NCBI GenBank assembly: GCA_949296075.1
Contig: CASFNG010000005.1
Coordinates: 1-64,000, forward strand
DNA: 64,000 nt
Source: an uncultured Parabacteroides sp.
GTDB lineage: Bacteria > Bacteroidota > Bacteroidia > Bacteroidales > Tannerellaceae
Reading direction: 5' to 3'
The notes under the pieces are model-generated. The model was not told the origin of the DNA. It made no database searches and worked only from the letters and a program-made list of their open reading frames with translations. Both the position numbers and the translations under genes were made by a program. This document shows positions 7,302 to 16,617 of this stretch, one piece after another (the stretch's first letter is position 1; every line of letters begins with the position of its first letter).

Positions 7302-9513
7302 TATTTAATTCAGGATTCTCTTGTATTTCTATTTCTGTACCGCTTGTTACATAAGTCCCATTCAGGCGCAATACGACTTTTCCTTGAGACGAATTGATTG
7401 TTCCTAATGGGATCTCATAGAAATTAGCGGAAAGTACCGTGGAGGCTTGCCCGGATACATGAATATCCGCGGAAACCTGAGAGTTTATCCGGACACCACT
7501 TGCGGCAAAAGTGGGGTTTTCTAACGTCCCCCCCTGCGCTCGAAATGTTGCTAATAGAGCCAGTTCCTTCATTAAACTTTATTAAGAAAGGGGTTTTGTC
7601 GCCAAGATCATTTTCTGTGACTTTCTTGGGCTCGTAAATGTTGATGCCATTTATATTATTGTCGGACAATGTATATGGGGCATTAGTCTCTAAGCATAAA
7701 TTCCAGTTGATGGGCTCTATGTCAAAAGTCCCCATTACATCAATTAATTGATGGCTATCGATTTTAGATGTGTAAATTTCGCTACGTTCTATTGTCTTGA
7801 TAGTTGGAGCGAACTGAGCGGGTAACATCTCTATCCATCCTTGAAGCATCAAGTCTTCTCCATAGCAGCCTTTTACCCCTAAGCGGGAGTAGTATTTCTG
7901 GCTATTGTCATATTCACCCCAATTAAAATAACCTTTATTCTTGTCATCTGACGCATTGTTAACCTTTTCCTGGTCTAAACCATTCATCGCTGTATAGATA
8001 AATCCTCTGCGGATTTGAATTCGGCAGTCCTTACTTCCACTTGTCTGAGCTACGTCTATTTTGTTGTCTGTCGTGTTGAGTAGTGTCTCGGGGGCATCTC
8101 CATTTTTTGATAAACATTAATATCTTTTTGAGTGTCTCCGATCTCAGACGGGATTTTCTCCCATTCTCCTTCACCGTCAGAATTACGTGCTTTACGTTGA
8201 ACCAAGAACCATACATTAATGCAGGGATTACCATATACCTCATCTATCGCCGCGGTAGGTAATTTGCTTGGGTTAAGAATCATCCGCACCAACATCCTTG
8301 CCGGGACAATCGTATTATTTGCGGAAGCCACATATCCTTCTCCGGCTCCCGCTATGTCTATCTCTGCCTCTTTGTCCGGTCCGTAATATTTATCAGGTAA
8401 ATCTTCTTTGGGAATGGTGATATATCCATCCTTATCGGTTTGGTATTCTTTGCCCGTTATTCCGGGAAGCTTTACTTTGCTTCCCGCAGAGGTTACTTTC
8501 CCTTCCTTGTCATAAATACGATATTTGACGGATCCGTCTGTCCAACTAATAAATTCTTTTGTGTCCAATTTGTAATATTGGATAATGGCATTTGGCTTCC
8601 CTTTTACGATTTCAACGGCATTTAAAGCATCATCGCCATCTTTCCCATCTTCGCCATCCTCACCGTCCTTACCGGTCAAGAACAGCCAGAAGTCGCTTAT
8701 ATCGGTTTGCTCCTTGGGCCACTGCTTGCCATCTTTATAAGCATTGCCAGCCTCTACCTCTTGTACCCAAAGCTCGTACGCGCTCAGGCCGTTCGATCCG
8801 GAGGAGCCGTCGTTTCCGTCTTTTCCCTCGGCCACGATACCCGTGTCGTTCCCATTGATGATCCAATGTTTGCTCACCGGATCAATATAAATATCCACGC
8901 TCGATCCGCTCTCGCTCGGTTTGCCATCCTGTCCCGGTTTGCCATCCTGTCCGGGTTTTCCGTCCTCGCCATCCTCACCCGGCTCTCCTTGTGGCCCTTG
9001 CGCCGAGATGCCCGTGTCTTTGCCGCCGATCCACCAGTTACCATTATCCCCGATGTTAGGCGTGACTCCATCCTCGCCGTCGGCACCGGCCAGGTAATAC
9101 CAGAAATCATTCAGCTCGGTCTCGTCCTTAGGCCAGTCGTGCCCCGGGTTATGCGGGTTTTCCAGCCCTTTTTCCACCTCTTCTACCCAGATCTCGTATG
9201 CGCTCTTTCCGTCTTGCCCGTCCTCGCCTTTTAGGTATAGGAAGAAATTGTTGACGTCCGTACGATCTTTAGGCCAGTCGATATTCCCGTTGTTTACCTC
9301 GGTTACCCAAAGCTCGTAGGCTGAGTCTCCGGCAGGCCCTTCGGGGAGTATCATGTGTAATTCATTGCTGCAAGAAGCGTGGGAACTGTACCATCGCTTA
9401 TCCCGCAATTCAGGCCTTCGCATTGCCCACCAATAGAGGATAAGCAACGCAGAAGCCCACGCCGATATGAATATTACCCGATGCATAAATGAACGCCGGG
9501 TGAATATACACAC
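7294..9513 (-). pseudogene. Large surface protein with collagen-like repeats, broken by two compensating frameshifts
   Basis: The gene would encode about 739 residues if two single-base shifts were corrected. One reading frame covers 9513 to about 8094. At a G5 run (8090-8094) it must gain one base to continue, without stops, in the frame that carries residues such as VAQTSGSKDC and MNGLDQEKVN. At a C7 run (7528-7534) it must lose one base to return to the first frame and end at 7294. As written, the product stops at 8056. The N-terminal part has three SAYELWV modules (residues 64, 104 and 244), each followed by a WPK...T...F...L motif and DG-rich turns, plus nine collagen-like Gly-X-Y triplets (173-199). 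Such modules occur in Bacteroidetes surface proteins. The N-terminus has a hydrophobic stretch but no clear lipobox; the start (9513 or 9486) is uncertain. Confidence 0.7.
8917..8997 (-). repeat. Collagen-like Gly-X-Y repeat tract
   Basis: Nine consecutive Gly-X-Y triplets (GPQ, GEP, GED, GED, GKP, GQD, GKP, GQD, GKP), rich in Pro at the third position and charged residues. The coding DNA is repetitive here (repeated CCATCCTGTCC-type units on the plus strand), so copy number may vary between strains. Confidence 0.8.
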
Positions 9514-10212
9514 CCAGAGCTATCTACCGTTGCCCTGTCTCCTCTACTGGTTTCAAAGTTGCGAAGTTTGAATTGCCGAAGACAAGACGTATAGTAAACG
9601 CCTTCTTAACTATATATGCGAATCACAGGTTGAATGCTCAACCTTGATCCTTGTTTTTCAATGTTATATGTTAAAAGTCAAATAGACCCTACTATTTGCC
9701 ATTTTTATAGTTTAACCCACATTGCCCACACCCTATCGGCGTAGACATCGCGAGGATAGGCATTTCTCCCGAGAATGTTCCCGTTTTTCCCGAAAATGTT
9801 TGTCGCCCGGTATATGGAAATGGTGGAAAAGCGATGGGGAGACCTGTTTTTTCCCGGGGAAGTTCTCATGAAAACCTCCTCTTGATTTTCAAGGTTCATG
9901 GTCAGGATCCCGGAAAAACTTGGTGAAGTATTTTGTTAATCTTGTGGGACATGGTGGACAATTTTCTTCAAAATGAATTAAATTCGCGACGTTTCGCCTT
10001 GGAAATAGGCGGTAATGAGAAACCTTTGTCTGGCCTCATCTTCTACTTCCTTTACGGCGATTGGTACATTGTATAATAATAAACGTCAAAACGATTGGCC
10101 TATGGTGACATGAAAAACGGCTACGCGTAAGCGTAAGAAATCTATTCTTGATAAAAGGGAGTTGAAAACACTCCAAAGAATCACTAAATCAAACAAAATA
10201 CCACTGAAGTAT
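9514..10212. other. Divergent intergenic region upstream of the first SusC gene
   Basis: About 700 bases between the leftward surface-protein gene and the rightward SusC gene. It must hold the promoters of both. A short tandem motif (CCCGAGAATGTTCCCG then CCCGAAAATGTT, near 9768-9800) is seen. No sigma factor, anti-sigma or hybrid two-component regulator gene and no clear TTTG/TAnnTTTG promoter pair could be recognised. Confidence 0.5.
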
Positions 10213-13200
10213 ATGAGAGAAATCTGCATGAGGAACAAACGATTCCTTTTAAATTCGCACGACAAGACGATTCGGGCGGCCGCGTTAGCCTTACTCACGC
10301 CTTTCTTGGCCTCTATGGGGGTGTCCGCTAATGAGTATTCCAATTCGTTTGATCGTGAAACAAGAGAAATGAGCGCCGCCCAGCAGGGCGACCAGACCGT
10401 CACGGGGAAGGTGACCGATAAGAATGGGGAGCCGATCATCGGGGCGAATGTATCGGTGAAAGGTTCCACGAATGGCACGGTAACCGACCTGGACGGGCGG
10501 TTCACGCTGGAGGGGGTCGCCCCCAATTCGATCCTGTCGGTATCTTATATCGGCTACACGACCCAGCAAGTCCCCGTGAGCGGGAAAAGAATATTCGAGA
10601 TCGTATTGAAAGAGGATACGCAAGCGCTCGATGAGGTGGTGGTCGTCGGTTACGCGGCGCAGAAGAAGGTGAACCTGACCGGTTCCGTGGCCAGCCTCAA
10701 TTTCATGGACGAGAAGCTGAATCGTCCGGTCACCACGATCGCCGCTTCCTTGTCTGGTATGGCGGCGGGTGTCAACGTGATGAACACCAGCAGCCAGCCG
10801 AACGCGGAAGGGGCATCGGTCTTGATCCGCGGCGTGGGAACGATGAACGATGCCGGGCCGCTGATCCTCGTGGACGGCATGGAGATGGGGCTCAACGAGG
10901 TGAACCCGAACGACGTGGCCTCGATCTCTATCCTGAAAGACGCGGCATCTTGCGCCATCTACGGGAACCGGGGCGCTAACGGCGTCATCTTGATAACGAC
11001 GAAACGGGGATCGGATGGGAAGATCAATGTCTCCTACTCGGGCAAGTTCTCCTACCAGACCCCGGCTAAGCTGATCCGCCAGGTGACGGATTACGCCGAT
11101 TATATGGAGTTTATCAACGAGGGATATATCAACACGAACCAGGCTGCCAAGTTCTCGCAGTCGTCGATCAACGAGTGGCGCGAGGCGGGCAAGAACCCGA
11201 AAGCCACGAACGAGGCCGGGATACCTAACTTCGTGACGCATCCGAATACGGATTGGTATGATGTGGTGTACGATCCGAAATGGATGCAGGAGCACACCAT
11301 CAGCCTGACCGGGGCGGAGAAACGTACGAGTTACGCGCTCTCGGGAACTTACCTGAACAACCCGGGCTTGGTGATCGAGTCGGGCGTGAAGAAGTATTAC
11401 CTGCGTAGCGACATCGAGTCGAGGGTGACAGATTTCCTGACGGTCGGGATGCGCGCGTGGGGTTACAACGCCGACCAGGATCGTAACAACTTGGGTGATA
11501 TGTGGGGCTTGAATATGCAGAAGGTCACTCCGGGTGTCTATCCTTATTATAACGGGAAGTATGGTGGAATAGAGCTCAACGAGGAGGATGGGCAGGCCGG
11601 TAACCCGCTGCTGAACATGAGCAACTCGTATGGCTATTACAAGCAGAACAAGTATTTCGTGAATCCGTATGTCGAGGTGAAGTTCCTGAAGGATTTCAAG
11701 TTTACCGCCAATTTCTATTACGATCAGTTCACGAACCATCATAGATGGCAGCCGTCTGAGTATAAGGAGCAGTACAGCTTCAACCGGGCGATGACCTTGA
11801 GCACGCCGCCAACCTCTACGGATATGGCTACCTATAGGGTGTACGACTGGCAGCGGCGCGAGAAGTATTGGAAGACCAATATGCTGCTGAATTGGGGACA
11901 TACCTATGGGAAGCACGAGGTGAACGCGTTGGTCGGCTACGAGGAGTCGCGCAACTGGGGCGATGAGGTGGATATTTGCAAGGAGGGCATGTCGAGCATC
12001 AACTTGACGGACTTCAACGCGATGACCGATCCTTATTATATCAGGGGAAATTCCTATGAATATACGTCGCGTTCCTGGTTCGGCCGCCTCAATTACTCGT
12101 TTGGCAGCCGTTATCTCTTCGAGATGAATATGCGCTACGACGGCTCGTCCCGTTTCTCTCCCGACTCCCGTTGGGGCTTGTTCCCCTCTTTCTCCGCCGG
12201 ATGGCGTATCTCCGAGGAGGAGTTCCTGAAGGGCGTGGATTGGTTGAGCAACCTGAAGCTGCGTGCCTCTTGGGGAAAGCTGGGTAACAACTCGATCGGT
12301 AACTATGAGTGGCAGGCGCTCTATGGCTCAGGGTATAACTACGCTTTCAACAACAGCAAGTCGAATGGCTTGGCGATGACGACCTTCTCTAACTATACGT
12401 TGGAGTGGGAGAGAACGGCCATTACCAATGTCGGCCTTGATTTTGGCGTCTTGAACAACCGGTTGAACGGTACGGTGGAGGTGTATAACAAGAACACGGA
12501 CGGTATCTTGTATCGCCCTACGCTGCCGGAATCGCTGAACCAGTTTACCTCCCCGCTCCAGAACTTGGCGGGAGTCAACAACAAGGGATTTGAGTTCACC
12601 TTGGGCTGGAGCGATCGTGTGGGCGATTTCGCTTACTCGGTATCCGGTAACTTTACCTACAACAAGAACGAGGTGACGAAATATAAGGGCAAGTTGGTAC
12701 GCGAGTGGCGTACGGATGCCAATGGCAATAAGGTCTGGTACCAGAATGTCGGGACGGTGGCCAACGGATGGTCCGACCTGATCGTCGAAGGCCATGAGAT
12801 GAATGAGTATTACATGATGAACCCTTACAAGGGGAACGGCTCCTATTTCAATGGGGATGGCTCCGTGAACATCAACGGTGGCCCGAAAGATGGCATGATC
12901 CGTACGGAGGCTGACATGAACTGGCTGCGGGCGATGTTCGACGCCGGGTATAAGTTCTACCCGAACCAGGCGATCGGAAAGGATAAGATCTGGTACGGTG
13001 ATATGATCTATGCCGATTATAATGGGGACGGTATCTATGGAAATGACGACGATCGCGACTTCCAGCACGTCTCTTGGCGGCCGAAATACTATTTTGGTCT
13101 GCAAGCCAGCATGACATGGAAGGGCTTCGATCTCTCGATGAACTGGGCGGGTGCCGCCGGCTTCAAGATCGATTATTACAAGCAGACGCAGAATAGCGTG

Positions 13201-13584
13201 AGCGTTACGCACGGATATGGCCTCGGCTACGACGTGGCTTACGACCATTACTTCTTTGATCCGGAGAACCCGGGTGATCCTCGTACGAATATCACCTCCA
13301 AGACACCCCGTTTGGTTGGCTATCAAAATAGCGGACAGGCGAGCGCTACCAGCTCCTGGCACCTGAAGAATGGGAACTATATGAAGCTGAAGAACCTGAC
13401 GATCGGCTATACCTTGCCGAAAGAGTGGACGAAGGTCGCTTTCATCCAGAACGCGCGCGTTTACCTTTCTGGGGAAAATCTGCTGACAATCACGAAATTC
13501 GAAGGATCGGATCCGGAGCGTATGGCGGGGGATGGCTACCTGCCGATTCGTCAATACACGGTTGGAGTTAATGTAACATTCTAA
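10213..13584 (+). CDS. SusC/RagA-family TonB-dependent transporter
   Basis: An outer-membrane, TonB-dependent glycan importer of about 1,120 residues. After a signal region (RAAALALLTPFLASMGVSA) comes a carboxypeptidase-D-like domain (VTGKVTDKNGEPIIGANVSV), the SusC signature LDEVVVVGYAAQKK preceding the plug, then a plug and 22-strand type barrel ending in GVNVTF. The frame is open from 10162; the ATG codons at 10213 and 10228 give better-placed signal peptides, and 10213 is used here. It forms a pair with the SusD gene eight bases downstream. It starts a locus with two GH43-like enzymes, suggesting an arabinose- or xylose-containing plant glycan as ligand (inference). Confidence 0.93.
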   Translation: MREICMRNKRFLLNSHDKTIRAAALALLTPFLASMGVSANEYSNSFDRETREMSAAQQGDQTVTGKVTDKNGEPIIGANVSVKGSTNGTVTDLDGRFTLEGVAPNSILSVSYIGYTTQQVPVSGKRIFEIVLKEDTQALDEVVVVGYAAQKKVNLTGSVASLNFMDEKLNRPVTTIAASLSGMAAGVNVMNTSSQPNAEGASVLIRGVGTMNDAGPLILVDGMEMGLNEVNPNDVASISILKDAASCAIYGNRGANGVILITTKRGSDGKINVSYSGKFSYQTPAKLIRQVTDYADYMEFINEGYINTNQAAKFSQSSINEWREAGKNPKATNEAGIPNFVTHPNTDWYDVVYDPKWMQEHTISLTGAEKRTSYALSGTYLNNPGLVIESGVKKYYLRSDIESRVTDFLTVGMRAWGYNADQDRNNLGDMWGLNMQKVTPGVYPYYNGKYGGIELNEEDGQAGNPLLNMSNSYGYYKQNKYFVNPYVEVKFLKDFKFTANFYYDQFTNHHRWQPSEYKEQYSFNRAMTLSTPPTSTDMATYRVYDWQRREKYWKTNMLLNWGHTYGKHEVNALVGYEESRNWGDEVDICKEGMSSINLTDFNAMTDPYYIRGNSYEYTSRSWFGRLNYSFGSRYLFEMNMRYDGSSRFSPDSRWGLFPSFSAGWRISEEEFLKGVDWLSNLKLRASWGKLGNNSIGNYEWQALYGSGYNYAFNNSKSNGLAMTTFSNYTLEWERTAITNVGLDFGVLNNRLNGTVEVYNKNTDGILYRPTLPESLNQFTSPLQNLAGVNNKGFEFTLGWSDRVGDFAYSVSGNFTYNKNEVTKYKGKLVREWRTDANGNKVWYQNVGTVANGWSDLIVEGHEMNEYYMMNPYKGNGSYFNGDGSVNINGGPKDGMIRTEADMNWLRAMFDAGYKFYPNQAIGKDKIWYGDMIYADYNGDGIYGNDDDRDFQHVSWRPKYYFGLQASMTWKGFDLSMNWAGAAGFKIDYYKQTQNSVSVTHGYGLGYDVAYDHYFFDPENPGDPRTNITSKTPRLVGYQNSGQASATSSWHLKNGNYMKLKNLTIGYTLPKEWTKVAFIQNARVYLSGENLLTITKFEGSDPERMAGDGYLPIRQYTVGVNVTF

Positions 13585-13592
13585 ATTAAAGC

Positions 13593-15443
13593 GTGAAACA
13601 AATGGATAAGAATAGATTTTCGATGATAAGAGATATGAGAAAGCCGCTTTGGGTTACCCTCTTGTCCGGCTTGTTCCTGACCGGATGCGTGGATATGGAT
13701 CTGACTCCGAAGGACCAACCGAGCGAAGGGGAGGTATGGGCTGACGCTACGATGGCGGAGCAGACCGTGACAGGCCTCTACAATGGCTTGAACCATCTGT
13801 ATAATGATAACTATAATATGTGGTTCGATTGCTTCTCGGCGACGATGGATCGCGACGCCAACTGGCGCAACTTCGGTATGCTGTTTGGCAATCAGACTAC
13901 TTCGGGGGACGGACCGAGCTGGATCTGGCATGATAATTACAAATTTATCATCCGTTGTAACGACGTGATCGCTAATATGCCGAATGTGCAGGGGATCGCG
14001 GAGGCGAAAAAGGCTCGTTTGGTGGCGGAGGCCAAGTTCCTTCGTTGCTATTGGTACTATGAGCTGAACCTTTTATTCGGAGGTGTACCGTATTATACGG
14101 ATCCGATCAAGAATATCGACGAGGCGAAAGGGAGCCGTCTCTCCATGAAGGAGGTCTGGGATGAGCTGCTCAAGGATCTGACCGACTGTATCAACGAGCC
14201 TAATCTGCCGGACAAGTATAATAGCGGCGATCACGATTACGGTCATATCACGAAAGGGGCGGCCTATGCGCTCAGGGGCAAGATCTATCTGTGGATGGAG
14301 AATTGGGCGGCTGCCGAGGCGGATTTCCGGAAGGTCGGCGATTGCGGGTACCGCCTGTTCACCTCTGGCCCGGACGCTTATAAGAAGTTGTTCAAGGAGG
14401 CCAACGAACAGTGCGACGAGATGATCTTCTCCGTACAGTGTATCGAGGAGGATGGCTTCTGGAATGCCAAGAACCGGGGCTTCGGGAACCGTTGTACCTA
14501 TGGGTCCATGTGGAATAATTACTTGGTCAACCCCGATTTCGTGGATACATACGAGAACGCGGATGGAAGCAAGTTCGACTGGTCCGAGATCATTCCCGAC
14601 TACTACAAGCTGACTGTCAAGGAGCGGCGGGTATTCTTTTTGCGGGATAACCTGACGGCCGACGAGATAGCCAGCGCGAAAGAGCAGGGCGCCAATATGG
14701 ATTATTACCTGCCCAACGGCAACGAGGCCCGTATCCGCAAGGCATACGAGCATCGGGATCCTCGGTTGGAGATGAGTGTCATCACGCCTTACGCTACCTA
14801 CCTGGGAGGCGATGGCGGAGCGGATAATTACTTCACGAGCCGTTACCCCTTCCGAAGCCAGTGGATAGAGAAGCAGAACGCGGATGGTACGGTGACCCGC
14901 GAGCCGAATGATTTGCGTACCGATACGCAGGCCATGTTCTATTACTTGAACCGCAAGTTCGTGACGGAAGGCGTTGGCGAGGGAAGCCAGAAGGGAACCG
15001 GGATCGATATGCCGAAGATCCGTTACGCCGACGTCTTGCTGAATTTGGCGGAAGCCTTGAATGAGCAGGGCAAGACGGCAGAGGCGGTAGCCGTGGTCAA
15101 TCAGGTACGTGCCCGCGCCGGGGCGCAGTTGCTCAACTCGAACGCCCCGACGACCGTGAAGGGGCAAGACGATATGCGCGAGCGTATCCGGAACGAGCGT
15201 TATTGGGAGTTGCTGGGTGAGGACCTGATCTATTTCGACGAGCTTCGCTGGAAGACGTGGAAAGACAAGAAGTTCTTCACCTACGATGACGGCGGCAAGC
15301 AGGTGGTGAACGGGCTTCGACAGGTATGGGGACAGGCCACGTACCACTACGCTTGGGGAGGCGACCAATATTGGCTCTATCCGATCCCCTATAACGAGAT
15401 CCAGATGAACCCGAATATCGTACAGAACAAGGGTTGGGAATAA
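13593..15443 (+). CDS. SusD/RagB-family surface glycan-binding lipoprotein
   Basis: A 616-residue lipoprotein that caps the SusC barrel and binds oligosaccharide at the cell surface. The signal peptide ends at a lipobox (FLTGC, Cys32). The SusD N-terminal helical region follows (LYNGLNHLYN, EAKFLRCYWYYELNLLFGGVP) and the C-terminal part carries IRNERYWELLGEDLIYFDELRW, typical of the family. It lies eight bases after SusC. Start alternatives are the internal Met codons at residues 4, 11 and 15, which only shorten the signal peptide. Confidence 0.93.
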   Translation: MKQMDKNRFSMIRDMRKPLWVTLLSGLFLTGCVDMDLTPKDQPSEGEVWADATMAEQTVTGLYNGLNHLYNDNYNMWFDCFSATMDRDANWRNFGMLFGNQTTSGDGPSWIWHDNYKFIIRCNDVIANMPNVQGIAEAKKARLVAEAKFLRCYWYYELNLLFGGVPYYTDPIKNIDEAKGSRLSMKEVWDELLKDLTDCINEPNLPDKYNSGDHDYGHITKGAAYALRGKIYLWMENWAAAEADFRKVGDCGYRLFTSGPDAYKKLFKEANEQCDEMIFSVQCIEEDGFWNAKNRGFGNRCTYGSMWNNYLVNPDFVDTYENADGSKFDWSEIIPDYYKLTVKERRVFFLRDNLTADEIASAKEQGANMDYYLPNGNEARIRKAYEHRDPRLEMSVITPYATYLGGDGGADNYFTSRYPFRSQWIEKQNADGTVTREPNDLRTDTQAMFYYLNRKFVTEGVGEGSQKGTGIDMPKIRYADVLLNLAEALNEQGKTAEAVAVVNQVRARAGAQLLNSNAPTTVKGQDDMRERIRNERYWELLGEDLIYFDELRWKTWKDKKFFTYDDGGKQVVNGLRQVWGQATYHYAWGGDQYWLYPIPYNEIQMNPNIVQNKGWE

Positions 15444-15466
15444 GCAGATAAATAGATGGTGAAAAG

Positions 15467-15514
15467 GGTTGCCGCGGAGACAGATCGAGAAGGTTTCGTA
15501 TTTTCGCGGCAACC
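15467..15514 (+). promoter_or_regulatory. Intercistronic hairpin between susD and the first GH43 gene
   Basis: GGTTGCCGCG (15467-15476) pairs exactly with CGCGGCAACC (15505-15514), with a 28-base loop. It lies in the gap between the SusD gene and the downstream hydrolase. A weak T-rich stretch (TTTCATCTT) follows. It could lower transcription or protect the susCD message, giving more transporter than enzyme; this role is an inference. Confidence 0.55.
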
Positions 15515-15531
15515 TTTCATCTTAAAACAAT

Positions 15532-16605
15532 ATGAGCATGACAAACATGAGAGATTTTTTCGTGCTGTGCGGACTCGCTTTCTGCACGGCTTGTGGGGGA
15601 AACGGCGGTTCCGGCGACGAAAGCAAGCAGCCGGTCCCCGAGGTGGACGACTCCCAAGTGGCGTATCATAACCCCGTGATACGGATCGCGGCGCCGGATC
15701 CTACCGCCATGCGGGCGGACGACGGCTATTTTTACCTCTACGCTACCGAGGATATTCATAACCTCCCGATCTTCCGGTCGAAGGATATGGTGGAATGGGA
15801 GGAGATCGGGACCGCCTTTACCGACGAGACCCGCCCCGATTTCCTGCCGGGTAATAAGTATGTGAAGGAGCCTGCCCGTCTTTGGGCTCCCGAGATCCGC
15901 TATATAAAGGGAAAATACGTCTTGTTCTACTCCTTGGCGCAGTGGGGAAACCATTGGGTGAGCACCGTGGGCTATGCCGTGGCGGATTCACCTGCCGGGC
16001 CGTTCACGCCCAAGGGGAAGGTATTCGATAGCTCAGAGGTGAACGTGGAGAACTCCATCGACCCGTTCTTCTATGAGGAGAACGGGAAGTATTATATGCT
16101 TTGGGGGAGTTTCTTCGGGATCTATATCATGGAGCTTGACGTGGCGGACGACCTGACGATCACGCCGATATTGGATACCAAGCGGCAGATAGCCGGCAAC
16201 GCTTACGAGGGAATCAACCTTTGGAAACGAGGCGACTACTACTACCTGATCGGCTCTATCGGCTCTTGCTGCGATGGAGAGAGAAGTTCCTACACGACGG
16301 TCGTGGCACGCTCGAAGGATCTTTTCGGGCCGTATGTGGACAAGCAGGGAGGCAAGATGCTGGACAACCATCATGAGGTGATGCTCCATAAGAACGAACG
16401 CTTCGTCGGTACGGGGCATAACTCTATTCTCCTTGAGGACGATGAGAAGAATACATGGATGCTTTATCACGCTTTTGAGCTGGCTCACTTGGATTTGCAG
16501 CGGCAGGTGCTGCTGGATCGCGTCTTGTGGGACGAGGAGGGCTGGCCCTACGTGGATAAGCTGGAACCCTCTTACGGAGCGTTCCGCCCGGTTATCAACA
16601 AATAA
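15532..16605 (+). CDS. Glycoside hydrolase family 43-like lipoprotein
   Basis: A 357-residue lipoprotein (lipobox FCTAC, Cys21) with a five-bladed beta-propeller GH43 domain. The candidate catalytic base Asp56 is in APDPTA, the pKa-tuning Asp is in ENSIDPFFYEENGKYYMLWG, and the acid Glu in AGNAYEGINLW. The closest subtype by eye is arabinan endo-1,5-alpha-L-arabinosidase or arabinofuranosidase; beta-xylosidase cannot be excluded. It is the third gene of the locus that starts with SusC, 12 bases before a second, divergent GH43-like gene. Confidence 0.87.
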   Translation: MSMTNMRDFFVLCGLAFCTACGGNGGSGDESKQPVPEVDDSQVAYHNPVIRIAAPDPTAMRADDGYFYLYATEDIHNLPIFRSKDMVEWEEIGTAFTDETRPDFLPGNKYVKEPARLWAPEIRYIKGKYVLFYSLAQWGNHWVSTVGYAVADSPAGPFTPKGKVFDSSEVNVENSIDPFFYEENGKYYMLWGSFFGIYIMELDVADDLTITPILDTKRQIAGNAYEGINLWKRGDYYYLIGSIGSCCDGERSSYTTVVARSKDLFGPYVDKQGGKMLDNHHEVMLHKNERFVGTGHNSILLEDDEKNTWMLYHAFELAHLDLQRQVLLDRVLWDEEGWPYVDKLEPSYGAFRPVINK

Positions 16606-16617
16606 AAGGGTAGGCTT

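Noticed and set aside
9705..9899. 64-codon open frame on the minus strand upstream of the surface-protein gene
   Set aside because: No signal peptide, no recognisable domain and no coding-like features; likely chance.
10291..11916. 541-codon open frame antisense to the first SusC gene
   Set aside because: It is a shadow of GC-rich SusC codons; similar long antisense frames occur under other large genes here (for example 52275-53513 and 60761-62254).
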